This document shows, piece after piece, positions 11,501-22,691 of a DNA stretch of 64,000 nucleotides. The stretch is from NCBI GenBank assembly GCA_019973155.2, contig BPQB01000038.1, forward strand, positions 1 through 64,000, in the 5' to 3' direction. Source of the stretch: Phanerochaete sordida (lineage: Eukaryota; Basidiomycota; Agaricomycetes; Polyporales; Phanerochaetaceae). The first letter of the stretch is position 1, and every line of letters begins with the position of its first letter. A program made the translations under genes and the position numbers. Below the pieces are notes generated by a model. The model was given only the letters and a program-made list of their open reading frames with translations. It made no database searches and had not been told where the DNA came from.

Positions 11501-12418
11501 CGTAGACTTACTCACCCAAAAAGTGAATGCGAAGATCGCTTGCTGGTCATGTTGCTGACCAGCTCGAGGTTGCGAGCAGTCTCAGGGTCAATCATCATGG
11601 TGCCTTCGACCTGAACGTAGCGAATAAGCAGGGAGGCCGAAGCGAATCGAGTATTCAGCTTGGTCTCTGCGTGCTTGAACAGCGCACTTGCTGCTGAGAG
11701 TGCGTAATACCTGCAAACCGCGGTTCAGCATAGACAGACCCGTATATATGCGCATATACCCACTTGTTTGAGACTGTGACGAGAGTTGCCGCACGCTCAT
11801 CATCTTCAACGCACAGCTGATTGATGAACTCCAGACCTGCGCCGCGTCTTAGCATGAAATAAGGTCTCGCAAAGGCAGGCGTACCAGCAGCATCACTCCA
11901 ATATTTGCGAAGAACAGGCTCGACTGGGACTGACTCGAACTCCTCAAGAATACACTGCACCAGCAGAGACGTGGTATCCGCCCGCTGCCCGCCGGCAGCT
12001 AGGGTCGAATCAGAAAGCGATACGAAGGTGTCAGGGACAAGCACGAGGCAAGGCCTGTGGAGGTGCATTTGGTGGAGCGTCTTCACGTATGTAGGGCAGT
12101 CCGCGAGCTGCATAAGCAGACAGTCATGAGCTTCCGTACGACGCGTGGGCATGTCCCGACACGCGTTCTTACTTGGATGAGATTGACTCTCCCTGTCTCC
12201 TTGTCCAGGGCCGCCATGCCGACTTCGCGGCCAATGCCTCGACCTTCCAGTATAGCGACCACATAGCTTGCCTCGTGCCTGGAGGAAGCGGCTGTCGTCG
12301 GTCTCCCTGTCGGAGGTCTCGACTGTCCCGTATACGGGCGTGCGGTTGACTGGGCGGTGAAAGGACGTGACGTCGGCGGGCGCGACGAGGAGGGCCGCCC
12401 AGATGTATTCTCTGTCAT
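8588..12418 (-). CDS. MSH4: MutS homologue MSH4 (meiotic crossover factor)
   Basis: MSH4 partners with MSH5 in a clamp that stabilises meiotic recombination intermediates and promotes crossovers; it does not repair mismatches. I resolve 23 exons totalling 2580 nt (859 aa), every junction in phase: 12418-12173, 12107-11885, 11836-11764, 11710-11516, 11462-11392, 11334-11296, 11249-11161, 11110-10955, 10909-10832, 10784-10743, 10686-10224, 10162-10151, 10101-9960, 9907-9900, 9852-9765, 9713-9613, 9563-9451, 9401-9382, 9327-9277, 9224-9159, 9110-9073, 9020-8872 and 8704-8588. The ATPase core is intact: Walker [14 protein letters not shown] (near residue 610), [18 protein letters not shown], Walker [13 protein letters not shown], and FFATHFNEL. 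Upstream is the MSH4-type [14 protein letters not shown]. There is no N-terminal mismatch-binding domain, as is usual for MSH4. ATG 12418 gives a Ser/Pro/Thr-rich N-terminus before [20 protein letters not shown]. Confidence 0.95.
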
Positions 12419-12928
12419 TGTGAGCTCCCTCGATCGCTTCGGACAGGGTAGGACTGTAGCGTCGCGGGTGGCACGTCGCGTCGCAGTTTGTCCGCGGAGA
12501 AGGACGACGTTGAGGGTCAAGCACGTTTTTGGCGCCTTGTCCGCGGGGCAACCTCGGGAGCAATTTCCACGTGGCGCCGCTTCCGGTCTCCGCGGTTTCG
12601 CTTGTTTCACGCGGCACGCGCAGGTAGCAAGTCAGCAACGACGCTATCACTCAGCTCTTGCTGACAGTCCGCAGAGAGTGAGCAGATATGCTCAAGTCAA
12701 TAGGTACGGGACTATTTGTCTGCGCAATGATATGAGTTGTCGACTTATCGGGGAATCAGAACTCAGTGTCGAACCTCAAAAGTCAATGCCAGCCCGGTTT
12801 CACGTCGTCGGACACCTGCGTCGCCGAGCCGGAATAGCGATGAGCTATAAAAGCCTGCGACCAGCAACCGACTTGCTATCTTACGTCCATCACCTTTGGT
12901 CTACACCTCGAGGGTGCACTCTGCAAAC
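12419..12928. promoter_or_regulatory. Divergent promoter region, MSH4 / oxidoreductase
   Basis: These 510 bp separate two divergent start codons. A TATA box (TATAAAAG) at 12846-12853 lies 76 bp before the oxidoreductase ATG. No clear TATA faces MSH4. A meiotic gene sharing an intergenic region with a metabolic gene implies directional control, but no specific operator is identified. Confidence 0.6.
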
Positions 12929-14383
12929 ATGCCAGCGATAAAGAACGGCACTGTCATCTACGCAGCGCACCCTGAGGGCGATGTCGAGCCTGACGTGCAC
13001 CTCAAGTACGTCGAGGGAGAGATAGACCTCGAGAACGTGCCGCTCAACGGCGGGACCCTCCTCAAGGCCATCGCCATCGGCAGCGACCCGTACCTGCGCT
13101 ACCGCATGCGCGACCCGAGCGTCCCGCACTTCGTGCCGCCATTCGAACTCGGAAAACCGTGAGTCTACGCCTACCTCGTGTTTTCAACGTGTATTCAGAC
13201 TCACGCTACGTCAGCATCGAGAACGCGGGTGTCGCCCTCGTGGTGCGCAGCGATGACCCCGAGTTCCAGCCCGGCGACCAGGTGTATGGCATGCTCGGTT
13301 CGTGGAGATCAGTTTAATGAATGGTTTACCGTCGCCGATCTTGATATCGTACAGAGTTTTCTGAGTACTGCGTTTATCCCGGATCCCGTCCCCTGGCGCA
13401 GGCGCGCCCGCTCAGGAAGATCGAGCGGATTCCTGGGCAGCCCTTGTCCGTCTACACGGGCACGTTGGGAGGACCAGGCATGACGTCATACCAAGGCCTC
13501 AAAGGCTTTGCTTCCGAGAAAGTCAAAACAGTGAGCGCAACCGCGTGTATTATCTTCTAATATTTTACGCAACTGACTGTGGGTAGAGCAAGACGATGTT
13601 CGTGTCGGGTGGCGCAGGCCCCGTGGGAACGTAGGCCCCTCCCGAAATGATCTCAATATTGCATCTGAAAGCAAACCGTAGATTCGTTATCGAGTACGCT
13701 AAGGTGATGGCACCACATCTCAAGATTATTGCCTCCGCGGGCTCAGCCGCCAAAGTCGAGATTATGAAAGGATGTGGCGCAGACGTCGCGTTCAATTACA
13801 AGGAGCAGGACGCGTTCGCCGTCCTCGAAGAGCACGGGCCGATCGATATGTGAGTCCTGCTAGGCCATTCGCAACAAATATTTGACGATCTCTACCATCA
13901 AGCTATTGGGATAATGTGGCTGGCCCTACCCTCGATGCCGCTCTGGTCAACTTCAACAGCGAAGGCTTGATCATCGTATGTCCGGTTTCGCTCCATGTAT
14001 ACGCCTAAATGAAACCATCTGTCCTTCATCCAGGCCTGCGGCGCAATCAGCCAAGCCGCCCATAAAGACGGAAGCATCGTCAAAGTTCGTCCTGTTGTTT
14101 CATCCTTCTTTCTCTCATAGGTTGATCTTGCCCCGAAAAGCACTTCGAAGAAGTCTTCCAACGGAGTCTGACGGTGAAAGGCTTCCTCCTCGCCCGAGGC
14201 GAGTCCGCACACGTCCTCGCAGGCTTTTTCGACGAGGCCGTCCCGCTTCTCAAGGAAGGCAAACTCACGAGCCGCGAGCACCGCTACAATGACTTGCGCT
14301 TCGCCGCTCAGGCGCTCCGGGATGTGCACACGGGCGGCAACACGGGCAAAGCAGTTGTCATCGTCGACGCAGACCTGCTTTAG
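12929..14383 (+). CDS. NADP-dependent oxidoreductase (PTGR / leukotriene-B4 dehydrogenase-like, MDR)
   Basis: This is a zinc-independent medium-chain reductase that reduces alpha,beta-unsaturated carbonyls with NADPH. Eight exons: 12929-13158, 13215-13297, 13355-13530, 13587-13630, 13682-13849, 13903-13975, 14034-14084 and 14141-14383 (355 aa, about family length). Family motifs in order: SDPYLRYRMRD, QPGDQVYGML, LGGPGMTSYQGL, the nucleotide-binding glycine loop SGGAGPVGT, KIIASAGSAAKV, GADVAFNYKE, IDIYWDNVAGPTLDAAL, and the C-terminal LTSREHRYNDL with HTGGNTGKAVV. The last acceptor (CGAAAAG at 14140) was chosen over a nearer-consensus CATAG because only it restores HFEEVFQRSLTVKGF. A TATA box lies 76 bp before the ATG. 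The natural substrate cannot be told from sequence. Confidence 0.9.
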
Positions 14384-15106
14384 CACAGCGGTGTGGTGTC
14401 GCGGTCTGGGAGCGTCAGACTTTGGATGAAATGTGTCAAAATATATCTCATGCCCGACGCTAGCTGACATGGGTTGGGCTGGTGCCGTAATGTTGACGTG
14501 AAAACGGAAACATCAAAGCTTACACTGGTGAAGATCGCGCCCAGCGGCCCGCCCGTCATTCTTTAGATGACTAGGGTCCACGGGACGCTCTGCGCCTTGA
14601 CGCCTCACATGCCCGGGATTTCGCTGTCTGTTCGCTTGCAGGTGCAGCGGGCCTGGACGATCGTCCGAATGGTGTCCTCTACAGCTCAATATTTCATTAA
14701 TCATCGTTCCGCAGCAGTGCAGAGTTCCATTCGCTGTCAGACGGCGTTACATGAGCCGTTGGTAGCGATAGAAGGAAAGCAATTTTGTGAGGCTGCACGG
14801 CCTTCGGTGCGCTGCGCGAGGCTATCCTCAGCAGGACTTCGCAGCAACATCAGGTATTAGATAAATTGTATGGTCTGTGTATAGATTAGAAGGGCAGCAC
14901 CATGTGCTAGACATAGCTTTGATCAGGAATGAGCAAGAGTGGAACGAGGTCGAGGGAAAGCGAGATACAGCGCGATGAGAAAAAGATCAAGAGACGTGGA
15001 AAGGTCCGTTGTTGGATTCCGGCCGTACGGAGGGCGGCACAGCCGCCTGCGGTCAATGCCTCGCTCGAAGGCGTGCCGTCATCTTACAAGAGCGGCGTGC
15101 CTACCG
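14384..15106. other. Intergenic, convergent 3' flanks
   Basis: About 720 bases between the oxidoreductase and copy B. Open frames are short and without coding character. No repeat or RNA gene is seen. Confidence 0.6.
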
Positions 15107-16267
15107 TCAGGAGACTGTGTCGTCTGCCTCGGCGGTATACGAGCCACGATGATGCCACGGCCTAACTTGCATAGGAGCCGCTGCGCTGCGCACGGTCGAG
15201 ATTCCGTGGCTTGTGGACGAAGTGGCGTCAGCCGGCAGCCGGCTGGGTGCGAAATGACTTGGCTCAGGAATGTTCCCGAATGGCAGATCTTTGACGGCAT
15301 CGGGAGTAGCGCTTGCATATGCGTGTGCGGCCCACGGGTAGCCATGGTACCCTCCGCCCATCGGAGGCATGCCTTGCTGCAGGGTGCTGGAAGCCTGCCG
15401 CCAGCCGTTAGGCACGACAGCGCCGACGGTGGCCTGCGTGGCAGCGCAATGATGTGCCGTCTCGGGGAATGCCTCGTTCTGCAGTGCAGGGGATCATTAG
15501 CAGAGGCAAGGGGGACACATGTGAACGTAAGATGCTGACCGTTTGACAAGTTCTGGCAGCAAGCTGGGTGCCAGCGTAGCAGACGCTGTCTGCCGGATCG
15601 CGGACCTGCGAACCCAATGACAGCGTGGAAGCAAGAAAATGTGACGAGTGTAATGGAAGTTGGTTCAACGAGACATTGAGGGCGGTTGAAGGAGCGGGAT
15701 CTACCGATGCGGCGGTAGGATAAGGCGTCGGTGATGCCGTAGTGCCTAGGTAGTTCGTGCCCTCTCTCCCCCTTCTTCCTACAAGCCGCCCTACATCCTG
15801 CACCTGCGTAGCCATTGGCGAGATCTTCTTCGATGTCTTCGACGTGGTCAATGCTTTTGAGGTTTTCCGGTGAGTGCGTGTCATGTGCCTGCGCTGCGCG
15901 TTGCTCTCCTCCCAAAACGCGCGTGCTTCCTGACGGAGCATGGAGGGCTGAGCGGGGCAATCCTTGAGATGCCTGGCAGCAGCGACCGGCCGGAACGAGA
16001 TTCGACCGAACACGGCTGCGCCACGAAGAAGAGCAACGTCAGCCGAGGTCCGCTTGTGCTTCGCTCCTGCGGCTACTCACGTTTGGAGCTGGTATCAGCC
16101 ATGGTCCACAACAGCACCTCGTCGGATATTCTGAGCCCGAACCTGCACTTGTCGCGACACTGCTTGCACCAGACATCGGGTTTCGCGTCGGGGGACGTAG
16201 GGGTAGTGGCCATATCCCGGGGGCGGTCGGCAAAGTGTCTCCGAAAGCGTCCTCTTGGCGGGGCCAT
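15107..16267 (-). CDS. Cx2C/Hx3C family protein, copy B (diverged)
   Basis: Three exons: 16267-16081, 16015-15540 and 15478-15107 (344 aa). The first junction is phase 1 (C|CC), the same position and phase as in copies A, C and D. The start MAPPRGRFRRHFADRP aligns to the FTDHP motif of the others. WCKQC in exon 1 and RHLKDCP in exon 2 give C-x2-C-x40-H-x3-C, and the segment before the His (GRISFRPVAAARHL) corresponds to WFPYRPATGLHHL. The middle is basic and Ser/Thr-rich. The last exon is Gln/Gly/Tyr/Pro-rich (STLQQGMPPMGGGYHGYPWA). It is the most diverged of the four, and exon 2 might hide a further intron. Confidence 0.62.
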
Positions 16268-18037
16268 CTCGTTATCGAGTTCGAAGGTGAAGACAGACTG
16301 GGGAGGCTTGCTGGATAGAATGTGAGTGGTAATATAGATCTATCACGTCCGGAGCTGTACGCAAGGCGCGCGTGCAAGCGAGTCAGTAGTTGAGGCCGTC
16401 ATGGGTAAGGACTACTGCCTCCCGGGCATGGGTCGGTAGCCACAGGACACACGGCTGCAGCACGTAACACGCGTTGGAGGCCGGCGCATGAAGGCGTGGC
16501 AGCTGCGGCGGCCTGAGCAATGCGTGCAGAGAGCGGTGGCAACAACCTTTAGCATGAGCCTCAAGTGAATACACTGCAATTTGGGGCGTCGTTCGTCGCT
16601 CACCAAGCTTGGAGGCAGCCGGGGCCCTTCCGGCGGGGGCATACCGCGCGTTCTGTTCGCTTGTCACAGCACGGGCACGGTTTTTAGCTAGAGCGTACTC
16701 AAGAGGGAAACCGTCGCGCGTTGTGAGTTTACTCCGAGGACAGACAAGGCTAGAACCTTCATGAGCTTCGAGGAAAACATCTATGATTGTGAGCAAGAGA
16801 GTCACCGGTATTTCCGACAGCCAGCCCCATCTTCAGCGCGTAGTAAGGGCCTCGGAGATGGTCTGAGTCAAGAGGATGACAGTGGACCTTGCTCGCACAT
16901 CGCGTGTTGTTACTACGGATCACCCTTTGACACACGGAACACTCGTTCTCTGTATCATGGGTACCAGTGCTTCGTAAGCGCGAATGTTGGTACTGGAGCA
17001 AGAGACGATCAACCCCTTCCGTTATGGCGTGCACTGTGCAATGACGCTCACAGTCGCATTCGGGATATCCAAAGCTGGCCACACTCTATCATGCCGAGCC
17101 CGTTTCAGGTGCATTCCCGGAATAATTCATGAGTGCAGCCCACGTTGTCAGGCACTGGAACCGACCTTCGCGGCTCGGCAGCTGAGCAGAGACGGTCACT
17201 GGATCCTTTGCAAATCACGTTCAGCAACAACAGTCCGTCTCATAGAATCTCCCAGCTCACCAGTTCCCGTCGGTGGCGCAGTGGGCCAAACGGCCTCGGG
17301 CTCACTGCCATGATCCCTGGGCAGGCGTGCTGGTATGAGCTTGGTATGAGCGCGACCAGAGATGGTGTGGAATTCACTTTGGCTTATTCAGGCTCCTTAG
17401 GACTACCCCAAGGGCGGCCTATCCTCTTGTCTTAATATTGAACATGGACAACGGAGATAACAAAAGACTGCTAGACGCACGGCCGCAGCGTAGCGCGTTG
17501 AGCGCCCGGGCCGACGATAGATCTTTGTTGATGCGACGTTCTTGTCTGAGCGACTTATGTAAAGATGCTTTTATGGTGCGGGAGCTGCTAGCACGGATGG
17601 CGTCGGCAAGAGACTTGTTGAGCCTTCTGCTCTAAGCAGCAAACAACGGGTGACGATATTTGTACATGATCGTGTCGGCTGTGAACGCGGCAAAGTGGGT
17701 TTATTCCAGAGATTATTCGTGACATAGATGAAGTGATGGCTGAGACAGGGGGACATTGTGCAGTCTAAAGGAACCAGCTAGGATACAATGAAGAGGTGTA
17801 AAACAACAGAAGACCAACAAGAAACTATGATCATCATGGGTAGTATAGCTTTTGAATGGTGACAGCAAGCAGACTTTCTGGGGAGATGACAGCGAGTCCA
17901 ATGGGAAGATCAAGCCAGGAAGGACAACAGGTGTATGGGCGATGTGATGATGGACGCTTCGGCGAGGTCCGAGAGCAAAGTGGGCGTTCAGAAATCAAAC
18001 CGGATTGGAACCGTGGAAGGCGAGGTAGCAGCGGAAG
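16268..18037. other. Intergenic between copies B and C
   Basis: About 1.77 kb with no supported gene. Minus-strand frames near 16412-16642 and 16759-17082 contain isolated CxxC pairs. They lack the FTDHP, WFPYRP and HxxxC context of the neighbouring family, so they are not called. Confidence 0.5.
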
Positions 18038-19263
18038 CTACCCCAACGGAGAGCCCTGCGGGATCGCCGGGCCCGGCGCGCCATAGTTCCACGGCGCGCC
18101 AGGATAGTAGGGGAGAGCGAGAAGGCTGTTCCTCAGATGATATCTCTCCAACAGCAGACAGAGCAAGACCTCGTCCGGGTTGGGCGTTTGCCACGGAGGG
18201 GGGCTTTGCGTGGGAGACGGTGCACCGATGTGGTCCCCGCGCCAGTAGGCGTTGCCTTCGCCCGGCCATAAGCCCATGGGCGCAGGGTCAGCAGGGTGAG
18301 GGAATACATTCCCGTGGTCTGCCAGACCACCGCCCGCCGGGAACGGGCAGTACGGGGCTGCGTGAGGGCTCTGCGACGGTTCTTGCGGCATGTATGCGTC
18401 ACCCGGCAGCGCACCGTCAGGTGCGCCCATTCCAGCGCCTGACCACGGGACAGGCGCGGCCTCAGCGAGGGAAAACGGGGCCCAATCCAGGAATTCGCTG
18501 AGGAAGGGATCTCCGGCGAGGTCGCCGCCTGCATCCGTGGTCGCAAGGAAGGAATCGTTTGGTGGGGGCTCTGCGGGAAGGCGCAGGTGCAGGGTGTCCG
18601 CGAGCAGGGCTTCGTAGGCGTCGGGGCCATGAGCGGTGGACGGATCGCCCAGCTGCGGGTCGGTGGCATCTGCCCTGATGTTGACCTCCGGTTCCTGTGC
18701 GAATGTCACGGAGACGTGATCTTCCAGGGTGGGCATGGCGTCCGGCAGGGGTGCCGTGCGAGCCTCGTCTTGTCGACTCTGGTAACGCTTGTTCCGCCAG
18801 CTCTGCGATGAGAATGTCGACGTGTTGTTGGATCCCGCCGGCACTGTCTTCTTGTGCAACATCGTCCGGCGCTGGTTGCGCCCCCGGAGCTCCTGTTCGG
18901 CCCGCTTGCGGGTCTCCTCAGACTGCCCTGCGGCGGGGCAATTTATGAGGTGGTGTAAACCAGTGGCGGGCCGGTACGGAAACCAGCCGCAGCCTCTCAC
19001 TACGTAAGCCACGTCAGAAGACTAAATGAAAGATATTCTGGGGGAGACGCACATTCTTCGCAGAGCACAGTGTCGTACCACAGCGCATCTCCGGAAGGCA
19101 GTCCGCGGCGATGCTGCTCGCGCTGGACGTTTTCAAGGCATTTTGTGCACCAGACCTTGGGCTTGCCCGAGGGTGGTGCGCCGACATAGGCCTCTACGGC
19201 TCGTCTCCCCAAGCCGGGGTGATCCGTAAACTCGGTTCGGGGCCAAAGACGTGGAGGAGGCAT
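18038..19263 (-). CDS. Cx2C/Hx3C family protein, copy C
   Basis: Two exons: 19263-19053 and 18999-18038 (390 aa). The donor GTGCGT and acceptor ACGTAG give a phase-1 junction T|TG. MPPPRLWPRTEFTDHPGL opens the protein. KVWCTKC (exon 1) and HHLINCP (exon 2) give C-x2-C-x44-H-x3-C, with GCGWFPYRPATGL before the His. A Lys/Arg/Glu-rich helix (SEETRKRAEQELRGRNQRR) and KKTVPAGS follow, shared with copy A (KTVPAGS). The long tail is acidic and Pro/Gly-rich with DWAPF and VPWSGAGMGAPDG, resembling the W repeats of copy A, and ends QGSPLG. Role unknown; a DNA- or protein-binding nuclear factor is my best guess. Confidence 0.82.
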
Positions 19264-20522
19264 GTGTAGCAGGGGAAGAGGGGCAGGTGTAAGTGAGTTT
19301 GAGGTAATGAGCATTGAACCTTTTTGTAGGCGGAGGCTGGCGCCGGCAGGGCGGGGGGTGGTCACGCAAAGCGGTTCGGTGCTTCGAGCGGGATGGAAGA
19401 GCGGGTGCGTTAAGCAACCTGTACAGCATGTTCGAAGTGTGGCACAGTGAGATGAGTGCCCAAGTCGAAAGATCTTGGCCGGAGTGCTTACCGTTGTGCG
19501 TGCACATGAGCATGTGTACAAAGAAATTTCCTGCACATGTGTAGCCAAATCTTTACACTTTACACGCCACAGCGATGCCTGTAGGGCACGCTCGCGTTTT
19601 ACCCATACACAGCCTGCACAGCGTAGCTCTTCGCAAGACACGGCCAGCCGACTGATACATGACCGCCTGAGTCAGGTGGTGGCCCTATGCCAAAGCTGCA
19701 TAGCCGTCAGTAACGACGGTTTAGGAAGAAGCAAAAGTGACCCACGTTCTGAGATCGCAGCACTCGCAGCGTCCGAACTATCGGTACTATACTACGATAG
19801 TTGCTAAATTGGATCTTGTGTTCCTCATGCGACTACCGAAGTTCAACTGGCGTATGAGCCTTGTTCCCAGCAGCCTGTGCTTAACCCTGAACGCAGGAAC
19901 ACGAGGCAAAACTCATGTGCGTACCAGTGATGGGCTGAGTCCGCAGTCGAGATGCAGGCGCATACTCAGATGTCTGCTCCGGATCTTCTTCCGGTCGACG
20001 CACAGGGGTCAGCGTGGAAGTGTGCAGATGGCAGCGACCTCCATACTGCCATTGGTGTGGTATTATGCGGCCATTCGTTATTTTTAATCTGCGGGATGCT
20101 ACCCAGTAAAGCAGCCTTCTGTATTGATAAATATTGTTGAAGAACAATTTGTCAGCGTATCAGGAAAGGGTCTGGCAGACATCTGTTGCACTGGATGGTG
20201 GACGGAGCTAGAGGATGACCCGTACTGAGGTCGCGAGACAGGCTGGTACAAGAGCTGCCCGCATCGTGTCCGTATTCAGCTCTAAGTGGAAGCTGGGATT
20301 GGTAGGAGCGTGGCTGCAGGACCGCCTGGGAAATATATGTTCCGGCCTCGACGAAATGGTAGGATCTGCAGGGAAGAGAAGCCTGTGTCGGGGTGATGAC
20401 AAGCAGCACGCACTGCCTAGGATGGGCTCCTCTCCGTCGACATCCTGCGACCACCGTGGCTGGACACTACAGAGTGTGGGTCGTGTAGGTCGACAGTGCA
20501 CTGTGTTGTATTGCACGGAAAG
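19264..20522. other. Intergenic between copies C and D
   Basis: About 1.26 kb, presumably promoter and 5' UTR of copy C plus the 3' flank of copy D. No further gene, RNA gene or repeat is supported. Confidence 0.55.
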
Positions 20523-21498
20523 TCATTGGCCACAGAAGCGACAGACACCGCCGGCAGATGCAATCGGACCTGTCGGCGGCGGCAAGGGGAGTGCGAGCGT
20601 GCTGTACTGCATAGATGCTTGTTCGACAGGAGGGACCAGGTCTGATGTTCCGGTCCCGTAGATGATGTTCGCAGCGCCCATCGACGGCGTCCCATGCCCC
20701 GTCACTGAGGAAGGTTGCGGGAGAAGCGGGGATAGTGGAAGGTCGTGATCGTAGGCAGCGCCGCGGACAGCTTGCTGCGCTTGGCTGTCATCCCTGCACA
20801 TACTATCCATGAGGGTGCGCAAAAGTGGGATATACGCCATGGTATCGTTCGCCGATGGCTCTCCGAAGGCGTAGGGTGCCTGCGTCGTGTGCGGTGCTTC
20901 AGGAGATGGGGCTGCTGGCGTTGGTAGCGGCAGCGCCCACGGAAGACAGGTGCCGAAAGCTGACGCCACGTCGCAATTCTGGAACTGAGCAGTCTGTTTC
21001 TCATATGAGCTTTTTGGGGGGAACGTATATACATGGCAATACTGACTGCTGGCTGCGTCTGAGCCTGAGTCTCCGAAGCGGGGCCCGACTTCGCAACTTT
21101 TCGTCTTATTCTGTGCTCGTTGAGCTTCGCCAGTTCTCGAGAAGCTCGCTGCTGGACGTCTGCCGGTTGCCCAGATGGACAGATGGTGAGATGGTATAAG
21201 CCTGTGGCTGGGCGGTAGGGGAACCAGTCGCAGAAACGTCTTTGAACTGCATACAACGTCACAATGCTGCAGTAGAACCATTGAGAGATGACGAACCATG
21301 GCTGCCGTACTCAACATCTCCCTCGAGGGAACTGTCATTCGGCGGTCCTGCTTCGCGAGATGCCCTTTCTGCGCATTTCGCGCACCGCACAAGCGGCTTA
21401 CCCCACAAGCCACGCCCCCCATATGCCTCCGGATCGCGTCTGCTGAGACCGGGGTGGTCCGTGAACTCTCCGCGGGGCCATCTTCTTGGTGGCGACAT
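20523..21498 (-). CDS. Cx2C/Hx3C family protein, copy D
   Basis: Three exons: 21498-21297, 21246-21047 and 20978-20523 (285 aa), with phase 1 then phase 0 junctions. MSPPRRWPRGEFTDHPGL starts the protein. PLVRCAKC in exon 1 and YHLTICP in exon 2 give C-x2-C-x43-H-x3-C, with FCDWFPYRPATGL before the His. A basic stretch (KLNEHRIRRKVAKSG) matches copy A's KLNKRRRQKGQK. Removing a 68-nt intron (20979-21046, donor GTCAGT) joins the basic region to a Pro/Ala-rich tail containing YIPLLRTLMDSM and ending GVCRFCGQ. The tail is shorter than in A and C and lacks their QGxPLG end. Confidence 0.78.
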
Positions 21499-22691
21499 AC
21501 GAGACAGCGAGAGGAAGAGCAGAGCGGGGCTCGAATGTGACGTCGCCGAGCACTTCTAGCTACGCGACGGCCGCCACGTAGCCTCAACGGGATGTGGCGC
21601 CACATGAGTCAAGCCGGTGTGCTCCGTGATGGCGCAATAGTCGACGCTGAAGCCCATTCAGCATTCCGGCCTCATGATGCCCGTAATGGGCATGTCTGAG
21701 TGGCGAACGTACTTCATCGGGCTAGTAGATGTCATCTGGCGAGGAATTAACACCACGAGGAGACCGCGTTTCGTCGAGACGACGCCGCATTGGTTGGCGC
21801 ATATGCGGGTCGTGGCAGCAGCTGACTGCCCCAGTAGGGAAGGCGGTATGCATTTGAGCAGAATTCGAGTTTATGATCACGAGGTAAGATATATAGATGA
21901 GTAGTAAGCGTCGATATAGCTCTGCATGACACAGAGCAAATATTCGTCGGGGCCGAGATGGAAGTATGGGGCAAGTTGTGAAACGCGGAGGACGTTTCGG
22001 AAATGGGACATTCTACCGTTCCATTCCACGTTCTCCATCCACGCCGAGGGATCCCGATGGGGTGATCGGCAATATTACCATATATGGATAGAGGCATCGG
22101 GATCTGCGATCAAGTGGCGCCGGTGGCTTCGATTTGCTTCCGGAGGCCCTCCGGGTGTAGGCGCCCGGGGCCGGCGCTCCCGTAGCCCGTGGCCGCTCTC
22201 GCATGCCGGTGGGCGCAGCGGCGCGGCGTCGCGCTTCATTTTTGGGATCGTTGGTCTTCGAGTGCTGGCGGAGCAAAATGTAGCTAAATCATAAAATTAT
22301 TACTGCGTGGCGTGGTATTCGAAACACCGACCTTCGAATTCCTGCCATGCATTCTTCTGACTCGGCCACTTTGCCTTCGGTGACGTGAGAGGCATACTGT
22401 AAGCATCATCGCCGGGTCCTTGCCACCTGACGCAAATTGGCGGCGCTACGTCCTCGGCTTCCGCGGACCAGCCTACACCTTTGTGGCGTTCAGATACAGT
22501 ATGGCCGCAAGTATAGCATGGGTGGGCATATATTCCAGAGGGCAGAATGGCTCAGCAAAATGAGGAAGGAATGGTAATTACAAGGCAGAGGCGAAGCAAT
22601 CGGCGAAGCACAACGCAAGCATAGGTATGTACTGAACGGCACAGCCGTTCCACGAACCACGAACGATGACAGGCCAAAACCAAAGGCCAAG
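21499..22691. other. Upstream region of copy D, with a tRNA-like fragment
   Basis: Positions about 21625-21935 align to about 4575-4890 as a diverged duplicate. Positions 22293-22370 (minus strand) contain an A-box-like TGGCCGAGT, a B-box-like TTTCGAATAC and a nearby T run, but no foldable cloverleaf. No protein gene is supported. Confidence 0.5.

Noticed and set aside
15107..16013. Calling copy B a pseudogene because of its divergence
   Set aside because: A three-exon model with matching phases and no internal stops exists, and the key Cys and His are kept.
16383..17082. Minus-strand frames with CTHC and ECSVC pairs, suggestive of another family member
   Set aside because: The conserved head and the second half (HxxxC) are missing. 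A chance CxxC is likely in this composition.
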